Source: Epiperipatus broadwayi
Taxonomy: Eukaryota; Onychophora; Udeonychophora; Euonychophora; Peripatidae
Assembly (NCBI GenBank): GCA_028023455.1
Contig: JAQFVV010012476.1
Location: forward strand, 4,720,094 to 4,784,093
Length of the DNA: 64,000 nucleotides
Reading direction: 5' to 3'
This document shows positions 11,041 through 22,827 of the stretch, one piece after another (the stretch's first letter is position 1; each line of letters begins with the position of its first letter). The notes beneath the pieces are model-generated. The model did no database searches, was not told the origin of the DNA, and saw nothing but the letters and a program-made list of their open reading frames with translations. Both the position numbers and the translations under genes were made by a program.

Positions 11041-11817
11041 ACTTTATAGTCCAACATTATGTTCATCTACATAGGACAAATAATCATGTAGTTTAAAGAT
11101 TAGACTTTGTAAAAAGTTTGAGCATTGGAAATGGAAAAATAAGGGAGTTCCTCCCTTTCTAAATATGCAAAAATTAAAATATAACTCCTTAATAATATAC
11201 AAATGGGGTCAATATTTTATTGCAATATGATTTACAAGTAACAAACTTACACCATCCACAACTATGATATTGTGCACTAGACAAATACAGTAAGAGTTAC
11301 AACCAATCATTTATTAAACTATAGATTATCTCTAGCACAGATATGAACTTTACATCTCAGTTAAACTTTAATGTATATGTTTTTTTAATTAAACACATAC
11401 ATGGGAAAACTCCCTGGCCCAGCTGTAGTTCTCCATCTTTATCTTATATCATTATATTTCTGTGTTGGCAATTTTTCAAATAATATCTTCACTTTCTCAA
11501 TGTAGCAAATACCCCCCCCCCCCCAGATTATAATCTTAAAATACTTTAATGCATTTGTCATCTATTTCTATCTATATTTGAAACTATTATAAGATTGCTA
11601 TTCTAATCCACTTCACAACATCTGACTGCTCTCTTATAGTCTTTTGATAACAATTTATCAGCTGCATTAAATGATATTTTACTTTCTCAGTATCATGGTG
11701 GCAATCTATGAAGTATTTACTGTGGTGACATTTGTCTCATAGTGGGGTCTGTAGATTGACTTATCTCTTATTTTGTTTACATTGTATATATAAAGAATCT
11801 TATAGTGTATGTTGGTA

Positions 11818-12205
11818 GCAGAAAAACAATACAAAGAGATGAGATCACTCAGGAAAATATGGAAAGATGTATACTAAGAATAACAAGAAGAGATCAAAAA
11901 TAAAATACATATGAGAACAAGAAGATATCATTAACCTCATTGAATGAATTAAGACACTAAAATCAAAGCTGGGTTGTATATATTTCTAGAAGAAAGAATA
12001 ATAAATGGATAGTTAAAATTTTTAATTTTATTCCTAAAGATTGTAAGGACCTAGAAGGAGACCATATGTGCGATGATGATATAAAGAAGTTTTCTGATGT
12101 GATATTGTGAAAACAGGTTATAGATCAAAGAAACGGGATTTTACATGAAGAAACTTTTTGAATCTGATCAATTAATGGTTGAAAGTCATAATGATGCTAT
12201 ATTTC
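11818..12205 (+). pseudogene. RTE-like LINE fragment, highly decayed
   Basis: Shows 'ATATGGAAAGATGTATACTAAGAATAACAAGAAGAGATC', the 'AATAATAAATGGATAGTTAAAATTTTTAATTTTATTCCTAAAGATTGTAAGGACC' order and a GAAAGTCATAATGATG end, all paralleling the RTE C-terminus at 8.03-8.37 kb. No intact frame. Confidence 0.65.
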
Positions 12206-12589
12206 TATGGCATGTGGTTTGAATTTGTGGGAAACAAAAAATTTTTTAGATAATCTATCAAATTTAGATTTTTTTCTAAATGTTCATTAAATGATTAGTT
12301 AGTTTATAATTAGCTATTTTTATTTAAAATTTAAAACTGTTTTTATTTTCAATGTTATTCAATATCATGGAAGGATGCTAGAAAAAATTTTGCTCACAAT
12401 TTGTTTATATATCTCACCTTATTTCGATACAAAAGAGAAATACTGCTAATCAAGTTGTCATTTGTATTTGTAAAAATTGGAATATTAAACATTTATGTTG
12501 ATTTTCTCTTCTTTTATATACTTTTTCCCTTTAGTTAGTTTTACTTTTTTTTGATATTTATAAATAGATTGATGAAGAGATAGATAGAT

Positions 12590-12775
<186 letters not shown>

Positions 12776-12779
12776 AATA

Positions 12780-13890
12780 GGATAGGTTATACCTGTGGTA
12801 AATCGATGAATAAGTGGATAACAGGCACAAGTGAGGGCGAAATATAAGTAGGAAGTAGATGAATAAAAAAAAGGTACTCAAATTAGTAAGTTCGTAGAAA
12901 GGAAAACCAAGTCGACTGACACGTAGAATTTAAGATAGATTGGTAAGTAAAATGACCGAAAGTTTGAATTTATTACATCAGTGCTAAACGTGTATCTTTC
13001 TATACATCTTTATGTGTAGGTTTTTGAAATCCTATCAATTGTTCTTATACTCTCCTTAACAACTAAGTAATTAAATCTATTTAGATGTTCATCTTTACTA
13101 ATGTTTATCTCAATTGTTCAGGATAATGCAAAGTAATGTACAATTTACTTCTAATCCACTCATTATGCTTGAAAAAATAAACACAGTGCGGACTTATTAT
13201 AAACTTTTGTACTGTCATAATTGTTACTTTGACTGGATCAAGAGTGATGGCCGTCATTAGCTTTCTATTGTCTTTTTAAACCGAATCACGCAAACCCTTC
13301 TTTAACTCAATCAACTAAAGTTCAACAGAATCATATATATAAATATTGTACTTTTTATTGCTATAATAAAAAAGTGTTTACTTGCTAACATTTTAAAGCT
13401 ATTTTGACCCCTAGTTCAATAGCTTTGTAGTGGCAATATCAGTGCGATCAAATTATTATTATCAGCGCAGCAGCAGATGGTGATCCGTCTGAAAAGTGTA
13501 AATTTTCTCAACCCTGATAGATCACGTAATTATTAGCTGTCATATTTTAGCACCTATTGATTATCCTCTAAAACCTAATGATAGGTTCAAATGAATGTTC
13601 TAAAACAGTTTGAGAAATTTATAACTTTTCCATTAGCTTTAAAATTGTCAAAACAATCCTTCATCAGCTAGTCGTGCGGGAACTGCGACTGCTACCTCAA
13701 GTGAAACAATAGATCGGTGATTCCGAAATATCACAACAACGAGCGCTTATTAAGAATCATAAATGATTCATTAGAACCCTGCTTTGCTTAGACTGCCCTT
13801 AATATGATTAAAAGTCAAAATTAAAGATTTTGAAACGAGTTTGAAAAGTATAAATAATATTTACATTACCAATATATATGTAAATATTAT
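12780..13890. other. No gene recognised
   Basis: Somewhat less AT-rich than its surroundings (13.2-13.8 kb) but with stops in every frame. No splice-flanked coding block or RNA is visible to me. Confidence 0.4.
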
Positions 13891-13894
13891 CTAT

Positions 13895-14120
13895 AATGCA
13901 TAAAGTCTTCATAGTGCAGAAGTAAGACATATACCATGACAAAGACTTTGGGTTCGAATCTAAGATAAGCATAGTAATGCAGCAACCTTAACACATTTAT
14001 AACTTTGGGATTCAAATCCTAGTCATGTAAAAATCAATTAACCATCCAACCTTGATCAGTAAGTGGGTATCTGGCTAGACTGTAAAATAAGAACAGAAAA
14101 TCACTCAGCTATCTCATCTG
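13895..14120 (+). repeat. tRNA-like SINE remnant
   Basis: Two B-box-like sequences, GGGTTCGAATCT (13950) and GGGATTCAAATCC (14007), are followed by a 'GTGGGTATCTGGCTAGACTG' body. This is compatible with a decayed tRNA-derived SINE or a tandem of two. No clear A-box or target duplication. Confidence 0.35.
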
Positions 14121-14591
14121 TCAAGCCTGATAAGTAATTCACTCCCATTTATTGTTCCTCTGTTAGATATTGTTGGAAAAATCTTTGTTTCCAGTGCCTT
14201 TTTATCAAAAAACAAAGCTGACTGCCCTTACATATATGGATAATAATCAGGCAAGATATAATCAAATGTTAGATAATTTTGAAACTATAGACATCAAATA
14301 TATACCCCAACTACTTGTTAAAATTATTTAAGTTTGGTTACTATTAGAGAATTTAAACAGGTTTGTACTGAAGGGTAACCTGGTGAAAATGGTCAGAACA
14401 TGCATGTCATGTCTGAAGTATAATTGTAAATATTGTTTTCTTTCAAGTAAATTGAAATTAATAAGGTAGTTATTTTTTCTTCAAGTAATTATTTTATTTA
14501 GCTATCAAATTATTTGATAGTAAATAAACCTATTTCCCAAAACAATCAAATATATTACTACGAAAATTTCCAAAAAATCATTTATCTAAAC

Positions 14592-14764
14592 ATGTGGACA
14601 GTGATGATTTTTTTTTTTTTTGTTTATCAATGCCAATTTATTTTGGGATATAAAAAAATAGTGACAAAACGGCCTTGTACTGATAAAGCAAATATTGGAC
14701 AATGTTTAGAAGTTTATTTATGTGATTCTTTGAGTAATTTGCTTCTAAATCATCTTAATAACAT
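14592..14764 (+). pseudogene. Candidate exon: signal peptide + N-terminal half of a CLIP-like domain, cut by a SINE
   Basis: From the Met at 14592 the frame encodes a hydrophobic leader (MWTVMIFFFFVYQCQF) and then a segment with three cysteines spaced C-x8-C-x5-C. A Gly sits two residues before the second Cys, and a Leu-rich stretch (DSLSNLLLN) follows the third. In arthropod CLIP-domain serine proteases the domain starts with a similar C...GxC-x5-C...L..LL pattern, so this could be the first coding exon of a secreted CLIP protease or its relic. The frame runs straight into the SINE at 14765, whose 13-bp duplication overlaps the last codons. No convincing splice donor is seen. The longer 117-codon frame from 14514 reads into the SINE and is not a real protein. 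The spacing is seen; the CLIP assignment is inference from a short stretch. Confidence 0.4.
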
Positions 14765-14876
14765 GTCAAGCATTGTTAGCCGAGAAGTCATCGCAGCTGC
14801 CTTGCAAGCAAATAGTTGTTTGCAGACGGTTGTGGGTTCGCGTCCCGGCCGATGCTATGACATATGAAAAAAAAAA
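14765..14876 (+). mobile_element. tRNA-derived SINE, subfamily A
   Basis: Starts GTCAAGCATTGTTAGC and carries A-box-like GTTAGCCGAGAAGTCATCG and B-box GGGTTCGCGTCCC. It ends GCTATGACATATG plus oligo(A). The target duplication is ATCTTAATAACAT (14752-14764) and ATCTTAAGAACAT (14877-14889), 12 of 13 identical. Inserted at or just after the CLIP-like frame. Confidence 0.9.
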
Positions 14877-15039
14877 ATCTTAAGAACATATTTAAACGGA
14901 TTATGAAATATGTTTACATTTTTAGCATTATATATTCAATAAGCTATAAAATTATTTATGGACTCTTTAAAATAAATACTCTTTCATTTAAATTAATATT
15001 TGATAATAATTTGATATTCAACGTTTAATAGCTAGAGAG

Positions 15040-15041
15040 CA

Positions 15042-15085
<44 letters not shown>

Positions 15086-15106
15086 TGATGATGATGATAA
15101 TAATAA

Positions 15107-15177
<71 letters not shown>

Positions 15178-15180
15178 ATG
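15040..15180. repeat. Compound AAT / GAT / AGT microsatellite
   Basis: (AAT)n from 15043, a short (GAT)n, (AAT)n again, then a long (AGT)n to 15178. The order suggests successive point mutations spread by slippage. Confidence 0.95.
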
Positions 15181-16560
15181 TTGAGTGTTTTATTCTACAG
15201 CTGACCCTTTTATTTAATATTGTAAATCAATAAATTGTATTTGACTTATTACAAATGTAGATTTACAAATAAAACACATCCTTAAAAAATCATATTTGAA
15301 CTTTCCAAATACAGAAAAAAATAACAATAAAGTGAAGGATGTAATGAGAACAATAAGTGTTTTCTTATCGGAGAATTAGAGCAAAACCTATATAAAAAAA
15401 ATAAATTGAAAAAATATTTGTTGTTTGAATTTTATTTTGCAAATGTGAACAAATTTTTATTACCTCATCACAAAGTTATAAAATTCTGTTATAATATGTA
15501 AAATTGCATTTGTAATTATTAAAATACCACAAAATCTTTATACTACTGAGTTTGGAAGAGCAAAGTAATTGGTACTTTTCTTTTTATTGATATTTTGAGT
15601 TTTTAATATGTTTTTTTTAATTAAACACACTTTATAAAAGGTTTAGGTATAAATTCTTAAAAAAATATTTATTTTCTAATAATTACTATATAAATATTTT
15701 GTAAAAATAATGAATAATCATAAATATTAAATAAACTGCAGAAAAAATACCTTTTTTTTTTTGCTTATTGCTAACACCAATTAAAGATAAGTTTACAAAT
15801 TTGTTTATACATTCAATATCAAATAATCTACTTATCAGTGACATTCTAGTTTTTAGTTTTCCTTTGTGGATTACTGACATCTTCTGAATGTTTTTGAATG
15901 AATAAATCAATATTTACTTTATTTCTAATTTTTATCAATAAATAAACAAATAATCAGGAAAATAAGATTGCTGAAAAGGAGTAATTTAAGTCTGAAATGG
16001 ACCATGCTGTTAAAAATCAGTTCATTAATATTTATATGACAATATAAAACTTAGAAGAGAGTAGACTATAACTGGTGAAATAGCATTGATACAAGAGAGG
16101 AAGTTATTTGAAACTTTAGTACAAATGGCTTTAGAAAACTTATCTTGCAAAATATTCTAAACATTTTATATAATCCATATTTTAGTTGTTAACTGAAACT
16201 GTGAATTTATTTAATTGATACTTTGCCAAGTTCATTGATGACATAACATTCCTTTCTTTTTCTAACTAATAAAGTGGCATTGATAGAAAGAATGTTCTTT
16301 TCTAGTTAGTTAAAATGACTATAGCAAGTCTGAGTTAAAAATTCTTATTATAAAATGAACATTGAAAGACTATTTTTTATTTTTATAGAATGCACATTGG
16401 AAGAGTATTTTTAATAAATAATATTAGTGAAACTATACAGGATAAATAAAACTATTAGAATATATATTAATTGTGAATTATTAATATTATGGTATGTGCA
16501 TTCAAAGTTTATTTTCCCATAAATATTATACATATATGTTAACCTTTAAATTGATACAAA
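15180..16560. other. No gene recognised
   Basis: AT-rich sequence. A short imperfect hairpin lies at about 16240-16315 (TTTCTTTTTCTAACTAA against TTCTTTTCTAGTTAGTT, partly direct, partly inverted). Nothing coding. Confidence 0.45.
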
Positions 16561-16565
16561 TCTCT

Positions 16566-17236
16566 TTTGGCTGAGTGAATTAAAGTTCTAAACTTTTGAT
16601 TGGTCAATTACAGAATCAGCAGTAAAAATATATTTGTCTTTTAATATTAGATTCATTTGTAAAAAGCAAATTAATAATTTGTCACATTATGAAATTGAAC
16701 AAGTTTTTTCAAAAATAAATTTCTATTTATAATTATAAAAATAATCTATAGTGGAAAACATAAAATGAACATTTCATAACCTATTAGAAAAGACAGCCTA
16801 TATCATTGATTTCTTTCTCAATTTGTGTTCATATAAAAGTAAAGAATTTTTACTAAAACCTTAACTATTCTTTTAAAATAATCATATTTTCAGCATATTT
16901 TATCAAAATAATTTATAATATATAAAAAAAATATGAAAAAATTACTCTAAAATATAGATTTTTATTTTGAAAATCAAAACAAAGAACTTAAACCTGTCAA
17001 AATTGTTGGCAAGCACTCCCTTTTGCTGAAAATGAGAAATAACTAATCGGCACCTTGGAAAGTCCACCTTCTCCCATTGTTACAGCCTTAAATTTCAATA
17101 TTATAACTTGTTTACTTGTAAAATAATTTTAAAGATGTCAGTATCATCCAGTACATTTTACTTTTTAAAATAACAGTAAATTTGCTATGATAACATAAAA
17201 ATTAGCAATTTTAGAGCAGTTTAAATCCATGAATGA
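16566..17236 (+). repeat. Dispersed 0.67-kb repeat, copy 1
   Basis: Nearly collinear with 48447-49126. Both begin TTTGGCTGAGTGARTTAAA, share GATTGGTCAATTACAGAATC (16599) and end near GCTATGATAACATAAAAA...CCATGNATGA. In copy 2 both ends carry GAGTGAGTTAA as a direct repeat. No long frame; probably a non-autonomous element of unknown class. Confidence 0.8.
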
Positions 17237-17264
17237 AAATGCTTGTTGCATCCTTGTGTATGGT

Positions 17265-17517
17265 TAAAGAATAGAAATAAAGAGATTATACCAATGTAAA
17301 CAGAGATAACTTTTTGCCTTTTTCATGTTGTTAAAAACTATCAAATACAACTGATTGATAATCTCCCTGAGCCTAAACAAGTTTCTTCATTAACATACAC
17401 TAGTTCTTTTGTTGTGATTTGTTGCAGTAAAAAATGATATTTTTTGCATGGCAACATCAAAAAAGCAAAAGTTATCTCTTTTTACATGGATGTAATCTCA
17501 TTATTTCTATTCTTTAT
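17265..17517. mobile_element. Foldback/MITE, 253 bp
   Basis: Inverted arms of about 66 bp: 17265-17330 (TAAAGAATAGAAATAAAGAG...) and 17452-17517 (its complement with about 10 differences), around a 120-base centre. Non-coding and typical of a MITE. It directly follows the 16.57-17.24 kb repeat. Confidence 0.8.
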
Positions 17518-18192
17518 TATAATAAAAATCCATGAAAATATTTCATTCAACATAAAATTTAAATGTTCCAGGCAACTATCAATTACTACTAATTGACAAA
17601 TCTTCTGAGAGTAATAAAATGTTCTCCATTAAAATATAATATATATCATGATCATCATTTTTAACATTATTGATCCATTACAGAATGATGTCTCTTTTCA
17701 ATCCATCTTTTTATATGTATGCTAAAATTTGATCTGCAATTGTCAACTGAAAATGAGATTCATTCTTCATTGCAGTTGAACAGCTTATTGTATTATCTGT
17801 ACCAATATGGTTGATCATAATTTTCCTATGTAAACTGAATTTATTCTATTATAAATTTCTTAATATTTGTATATAATTTGTTATCAAAAAAGTTTTTTAA
17901 TAATAAAAATAAAAGTATCAACTACCTACACTTTTACCTGTGTCATCATCCATTGTAGGTAAGTAAATGAATAATTATTACTAATTATTGAATAAGCTAG
18001 ACATTTTTATATCATTCATAGCTGAGATATAAATTCTAAACCCAGTTAAAATTATTGTGTATACCTTTTTACTCTATTTTATGAAAGAAATAATAATATT
18101 ATATAGTAAATATAATTATCAATAATTAAATAATCTCAATATTAGCACATATTCTTTTAAATTCATATAAATAAAGATACAATAAAAGATAA

Positions 18193-18248
18193 ATTTTCTC
18201 CATGATGCTTTTCATGCTGAACTAACACTCATCAGTTGGTCCAGGTTA
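18193..18248 (-). ncRNA. Hammerhead ribozyme motif, core present
   Basis: On the minus strand CTGATGA (18229-18235) is followed by a 15-base helix II (GTGTTAGTTCAGCAT) and GAAA (18210-18213), so all core bases are present. The 5' helix I side is CCTGGACCAA as in other copies. The 3' side (CATGGAGAAAA) pairs only partly and helix III has lost the ATA-NN-TAT form, so activity is doubtful. Confidence 0.55.
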
Positions 18249-18383
18249 CAATCTTTTCTATATATCTTTATGATATAAAATATATTTATCTATATTAAAT
18301 AATTATATTTTAAATTGCAAGTGTCAAATTAACTCAACTCATATCTTTGACACCATCCCCTTTAGAAGAATACAGTCATGACT

Positions 18384-18492
18384 TATCAAGCATTGGTAGC
18401 CGAGAGGTCAGTGCAGCCGCCTTGCAAGCAGTTGTTTGGAGACAGTTGTTGTGGGTTCACTTCCCAGTTGATGCTTTGACATATATATATAA
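18384..18492 (+). mobile_element. tRNA-derived SINE, subfamily A, nested
   Basis: Begins TATCAAGCATTGGTAGCC, has A-box-like GGTAGCCGAGAGGTCAGTG and a decayed B-box (GGGTTCACTTCCC), and ends GATGCTTTGACATATATATA. Target duplication TCATGACT at 18376-18383 and 18493-18500. The empty site is represented by the related element at 36.74 kb, which lacks the SINE. Confidence 0.85.
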
Positions 18493-18540
18493 TCATGACT
18501 ATTATTAATCATTTACTAAACTAGAGATTGTCTTTAGCAA

Positions 18541-18590
18541 CTGATGAGTGCTGCTTCAGCACAAAATATATTTTAGGGTCATTTGTATTT
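18541..18590 (+). ncRNA. Degenerate hammerhead ribozyme motif
   Basis: CTGATGA (18541-18547), a perfectly paired helix II GTGCTG-CTT-CAGCAC, then AAAA where GAAA is required (G12 changed). Helix III region is ATATAT. Expected inactive. Confidence 0.5.
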
Positions 18591-18909
18591 TATTATATCT
18601 TTATTTATATGAATTAAAAAGGAATATGTGGTAATATTGAGGTCATTTAACACATTTATAAAGATATTACACATGGGAAAAAGACATGTGAATAACTCCA
18701 TGTGTTTAATTTTAAAAAGTCAGATATCTTAATTTTTAATTGAGTTTTAAAGTTTATATGTGTGCTAGAGACAATCTCTAGTTTGGTAAATGATTAATAA
18801 TAGTTATTACTATATTTATCTAAAGTGGATGGTGTCAAAGATATGGATTGAGTTAATTTGACACTTCTAATTCAAAATGTAATTCTTAAATATAATTATC
18901 ATTGCAATT

Positions 18910-20090
18910 TTTTAAAAATATTTATACCATGATTTCTGCTTTAATAATTGATTTAGTTAAAGCCAACTTTTGGCTCATCTAAAAAAATTTGACCATTTTT
19001 CTTTAGCATACATATTTTACATGATTTATATATTAATTTTATTTATAGAAATTTGCTTTTAGTAAATTTTTGTACATACAAAAATCTGGTTTGTCATTGC
19101 TTTTAACGAAATCTAATAAAAATAATAACTTTTTTAATTTATCTTTTTTTTTTTACAATCTCTCTTCTGTGTTACAATTGTAAGTCAACGAATAAATAAT
19201 TAATTATTCACTAAATTCATTGTTTTTATTTCACATGTTAAGCAGAGTAACTTTCATTTATTTCATTCTGGAATTATTCTAGGCTATGGCTACTTTAATA
19301 ATAATCATTCATTTAGTATTATTTTTTTTTTAGTGAACAATTTCTTTATAAAAAAAATTGTGTTTTGTTGCCATTTTTTCCAATAGGTGTCAGGTCGAAT
19401 CAAGTAATAGGCAATGTTATTAATTCATTCACTTCTTGCATTAAGCAATGAGGTCTTTTCATACTATGCTTGGCAAGAATAATAGTAAGTTTTAATTTAA
19501 TCTTTTTTTTTTGCATTTCAAATTTATTTTCATTCATATTTATAAAAATAACATAATTCAATTTTTGGATGTATTAATGTTTTTTTTAGGATTCAAATAA
19601 CCCTAGTGCAGAAAAGGAAATGTTAATTGAAGGCTTACACATCCATTTGTTGTTTTTATTTCTCAATATAAACTAAATGTATAATATGTTTTAAATTTAT
19701 TTCATTCTTTTAAGTCATTTATGTTATTTTAACACATTAATTATTAATGAAAATATAAATCTGATATTTTTTAATTTAACGTTATTTAATCCAATATTTA
19801 TTATGTTCGTGCTTCCATCAAAAAGTTTACTTTTATTCATATAGAAACATAGGTTCTTCAAACTATATTACAAATTATTGATAAATGTAAAATGACTACT
19901 TTATACATAAGTAGTAACATAGCTGGAGTAATTTCCAGCCCTTAAAACTGATGATGAAATAAAATCCTCTAATTCAATAGGGCTTATAGACATTATAATT
20001 TGCATATTCAATTGAAAATTATCCAAAACATGGCAATTAATTTAATTATTTAAAATATTTTTTGAATGTTCATGATGCTGGCATTTTAAT
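18910..20090. other. No gene recognised
   Basis: AT-rich, T-run-rich sequence. No frame, RNA or clear repeat arms that I can support. Confidence 0.45.
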
Positions 20091-20094
20091 AGTA

Positions 20095-20535
20095 ATTATA
20101 TGCTGATTATTTCCATTATCTCCTATTAGATATTGAATGTCTTTAAAAAAACAAACTTTTTTAAATTTTACAAATACATTCAACTATTAATAATAAAACA
20201 CAGGTTCTTACATAATTCAATATTTTGAGTGATATTATTCTCCTTTCTTTTTCCATTCAGTGACAGTATCAATATGGAAAGTGAACTTTTAGATTCACGA
20301 ATAGCTCAAATTATTAGACAATTACTTTTATTTCATTAATCACGAACATAAAAATCCAACTTCTGTGCTAGGGTTGTCATTGGTCAGCCAAAAATACCTG
20401 AAGAAGAGAAGAGAATAACACTTAAAACATTGTGTTACATACTAACCCATGTATTATTACTAAGAGTTGAATATATTTGGACAGTTTAAATATAAATTCA
20501 AAGGCATTATATATTTAATAGTAGATAATGGAAAC
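20095..20535. mobile_element. Foldback element, tRNA-like family, decayed
   Basis: Left arm about 20100-20240 (ATTTCCATTATCTCCTATTAGATATTG...) and right arm about 20390-20530 (its decayed complement, ending TAATAGTAGATAATGGAAA). Same family as 20590-21085, with a more degraded centre. Confidence 0.6.
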
Positions 20536-20589
20536 AAATAATTACTTCAATTATTTAAAATGTTCCTCTTGCTACTATTGATAACTATG

Positions 20590-21085
20590 TGATTATGTGT
20601 TCACTATTTCCATCATCTAATATTAAACATTGAATGTCTTTAGAAAATTTTAACTTTATGTAAATTCTGAATTATACTCAACTGTTATTAATAACACACA
20701 GGTTAGTAGATTCACAACATTCTGAGCAGTATTATTTTCCTGTTTTCTTCAGGTGTTGCTGGCCTGACCAGTGACAGTTCCAGCATGGGATTCAAACCTG
20801 GACCTTTATATCCTTGAATATTCAATTTTAGTGTAATGCTCTAACCAACTGAGTCATCCTGGTTAATGCATTACCTTAAAATTCTATGTTCAACAATCTA
20901 AAGGTTCAGGTTCAATTCCCATGGAAGAGTGAAGAATAATACCACTTGAAGTATTGCATATATACTACTAGTCTGCATTCCATTACAACAGTAATGTAAT
21001 TGAAAATTTAAATATTATTTTTTTCTAAGGACATTCAATATTTAAGAGTATATGATGGAAATAATTCAACATATAAGTGCAATTA
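20590..21085. mobile_element. Foldback made of head-to-head tRNA-like units
   Basis: Arms about 20590-20750 and 20930-21085 are inverted copies (ATTTCCATCAT...ATTGAATGTC on the left; GACATTCAATATTTAAGAGTATATGATGGAAAT complement on the right). The centre holds a tRNA-like promoter pair on the minus strand: A-box-like GACTCAGTTGGTTAGAGC (about 20837-20855) and B-box GGTTTGAATCCC (20787-20798). On the plus strand is a truncated partner with B-box GGTTCAATTCC (20909-20919). It reads as an inverted dimer of a tRNA-derived SINE. Confidence 0.65.
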
Positions 21086-21089
21086 AAAT

Positions 21090-22030
21090 GTCCTCTTTAT
21101 AAAACTTTCAGGCAAGCAATATTTATAAGTATGTTTACATTACACTAGATATACAGGTCTGAAATAATCCAAACTAACCCTAACAATAACTTTGAAAACT
21201 TTAGGTTGAGAATAAGAAATTTAAATTCATGGTTTATTTTCTAAGATAGATTTTAAACCTGTTTGGGTTGAGATTTATGCAATGACAGCCACTTCTCCTG
21301 ATGCTGTTTTTTAGTATTTTATACAAGTATTTCAGATATAATTTGTTAGTATATCTGTTTAAAAAACAACAATCTTATTTATATATCTTTTGCTATACAT
21401 TTTATGAAGGCTATGAATAAGAGGCATGGATCCTCGAAAACGTTAAGCCGATAAACGTTTATATTAATTTACATCTTCTTCTCTATTAAACAATTATAAA
21501 TAAATGTTTTTTTTGTTATGTATCTTTTGAAATAAAAAGCCATTTCAAGGAACAAACAAGTCCATATGCATTGCTAAAACAATATACAAGCAAGATCCCC
21601 AAAGAATCATTTTAATGAACTTGCAATTAACACGTATCTTTTGATAAATTAATGCCAATCTATTGGGTAAAATTAAAGATGATTCTTTTTACCTGATCTT
21701 CAGTTTAGTATATAGTCTTACATCAAGCATCAATACTTTAAAAAGGCTGGAACTTTCCATAAGTTAGTTGGGTTAAATAATTTACAAATGAAAATCATCA
21801 TAAATTAATCTTCATGCTTTTTGAAATATTAGTGCATGATTTATTACTATAAAACATATTAATAATCAGTATGGTAACTCTTATCTTCAGTTTCTAATCA
21901 AAAGTTTGTAAGATTTACTTTTTGTAATTCTGCAAACAAAAAAGGCATTTATCAAACCATTAAAACATCACATGATCACCAATTCCTATGTTTACACAGG
22001 CTCTTAAAATAGTAGCAATTTCTCAAATAC
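21090..22030. other. No gene recognised
   Basis: AT-rich sequence without convincing frames or repeats. Confidence 0.45.
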
Positions 22031-22031
22031 A

Positions 22032-22143
22032 GTAGTGGCAATAGCAAACTCTCCATACTGTCATACTAGTGAGTACTAGATAGGCATTTGCATCTGTTAA
22101 TTACTTAGGCTGGCACTAGGTGGCACTACTGCATGGAGAGCTT
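22032..22143. mobile_element. Short member of the 'CTCTCCATAC' foldback family
   Basis: About 110 bp. Left end AGCAAACTCTCCATACTGTC, right end complement of GCAAGCTCTCCATGCAGTAG, with little between. It looks like an internally deleted copy of the family at 26.6, 31.7 and 37.5 kb. Confidence 0.65.
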
Positions 22144-22145
22144 GC

Positions 22146-22827
22146 ATGGGAGATATAAAGTTAAGTGTGGTGAATAGATATAGTTATTTGGAAATTATTT
22201 TAAGTAATCAGAAAAATTATTTGGATGAATGGGAGAAAAAATTGATAAATGAAGCAAAGAAAAGAAAGGGATTGATAAAGAAATTAACAGTGTTTTCATA
22301 TAATAAATACGATATAGCTAGAATTATATGGAAGGGAGTTGTAGTAGCAGGTTTAACATATGGTAATGATGCATTATGTGTTAGTAAAGGGAAATTAAAT
22401 TATTTAGAAAAAGTTCAAAGAGAAGTAGGAAAATATGCATTGGATGCAGATGTATGGACAGCAAGGGAGGCAATTCAAGGAGAAATGGGATGGTCAAGTT
22501 TTCATATGAGAGATGCAAAAAGTAAAATGAAAATGTTTGGTAGATTGCAGTTTATGGATAATTAAAGAATAGTTAAAATAGTATTTAATTGAGTTATGAG
22601 TAAAGGTCAGGTAACAATATGGGTGAGAAAGATAATGTGGTATGCAAAAGATTGGGATAAAGAATTTATATCAGTATATTTGTACAAAAGATGGGATGAT
22701 TGTGTGAAGAGGATTGTTGAGTGTTGTAGTAGTAAGGAATGGGATAAAAGAATAGATTTATTAATAAATAATAGGAAGTTAGAGAGATGGAAAAATAGTT
22801 TGGAGAGTAAAAAGAGTTTAAATATAT
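22146..22827 (+). pseudogene. LINE ORF2 fragment, left part of a split copy
   Basis: The first frame (22146-22565) has the post-polymerase region of a non-LTR retrotransposon ORF2: VNRYSYLEIIL, WKGVVVAGLTYGNDALC and REAIQGEMGWSSFHMRD segments. A frameshift leads to a second frame (22596-22853) with KDWDKEFISVYLYKRWDD and ERWKNSLESKKSLNI. LINE similarity stops at 22827, where a TG...CA insertion begins, and resumes at 25091. Several stops and frameshifts show it was dead or has decayed since. Clade not determined. Confidence 0.75.

Larger units (their letters stand above)
18185..18905. mobile_element. Hammerhead-family foldback with nested SINE
   Basis: The left arm (about 18280-18540, interrupted by the SINE at 18384-18492) and the right arm (about 18765-18905) are inverted copies carrying 'CTTTGACACCATCC' and 'ACTAGAGATTGTCT'. 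The same arm pair occurs at 36.66-37.0 kb. Hammerhead-like motifs lie at 18193-18248 (- strand, complete core) and from 18541 (+ strand, one core change). Confidence 0.75.

Noticed and set aside
14514-14867. Full 117-codon frame as a single gene
   Set aside because: Its last third is the SINE; only the part from 14592 to the SINE is considered as a possible exon.
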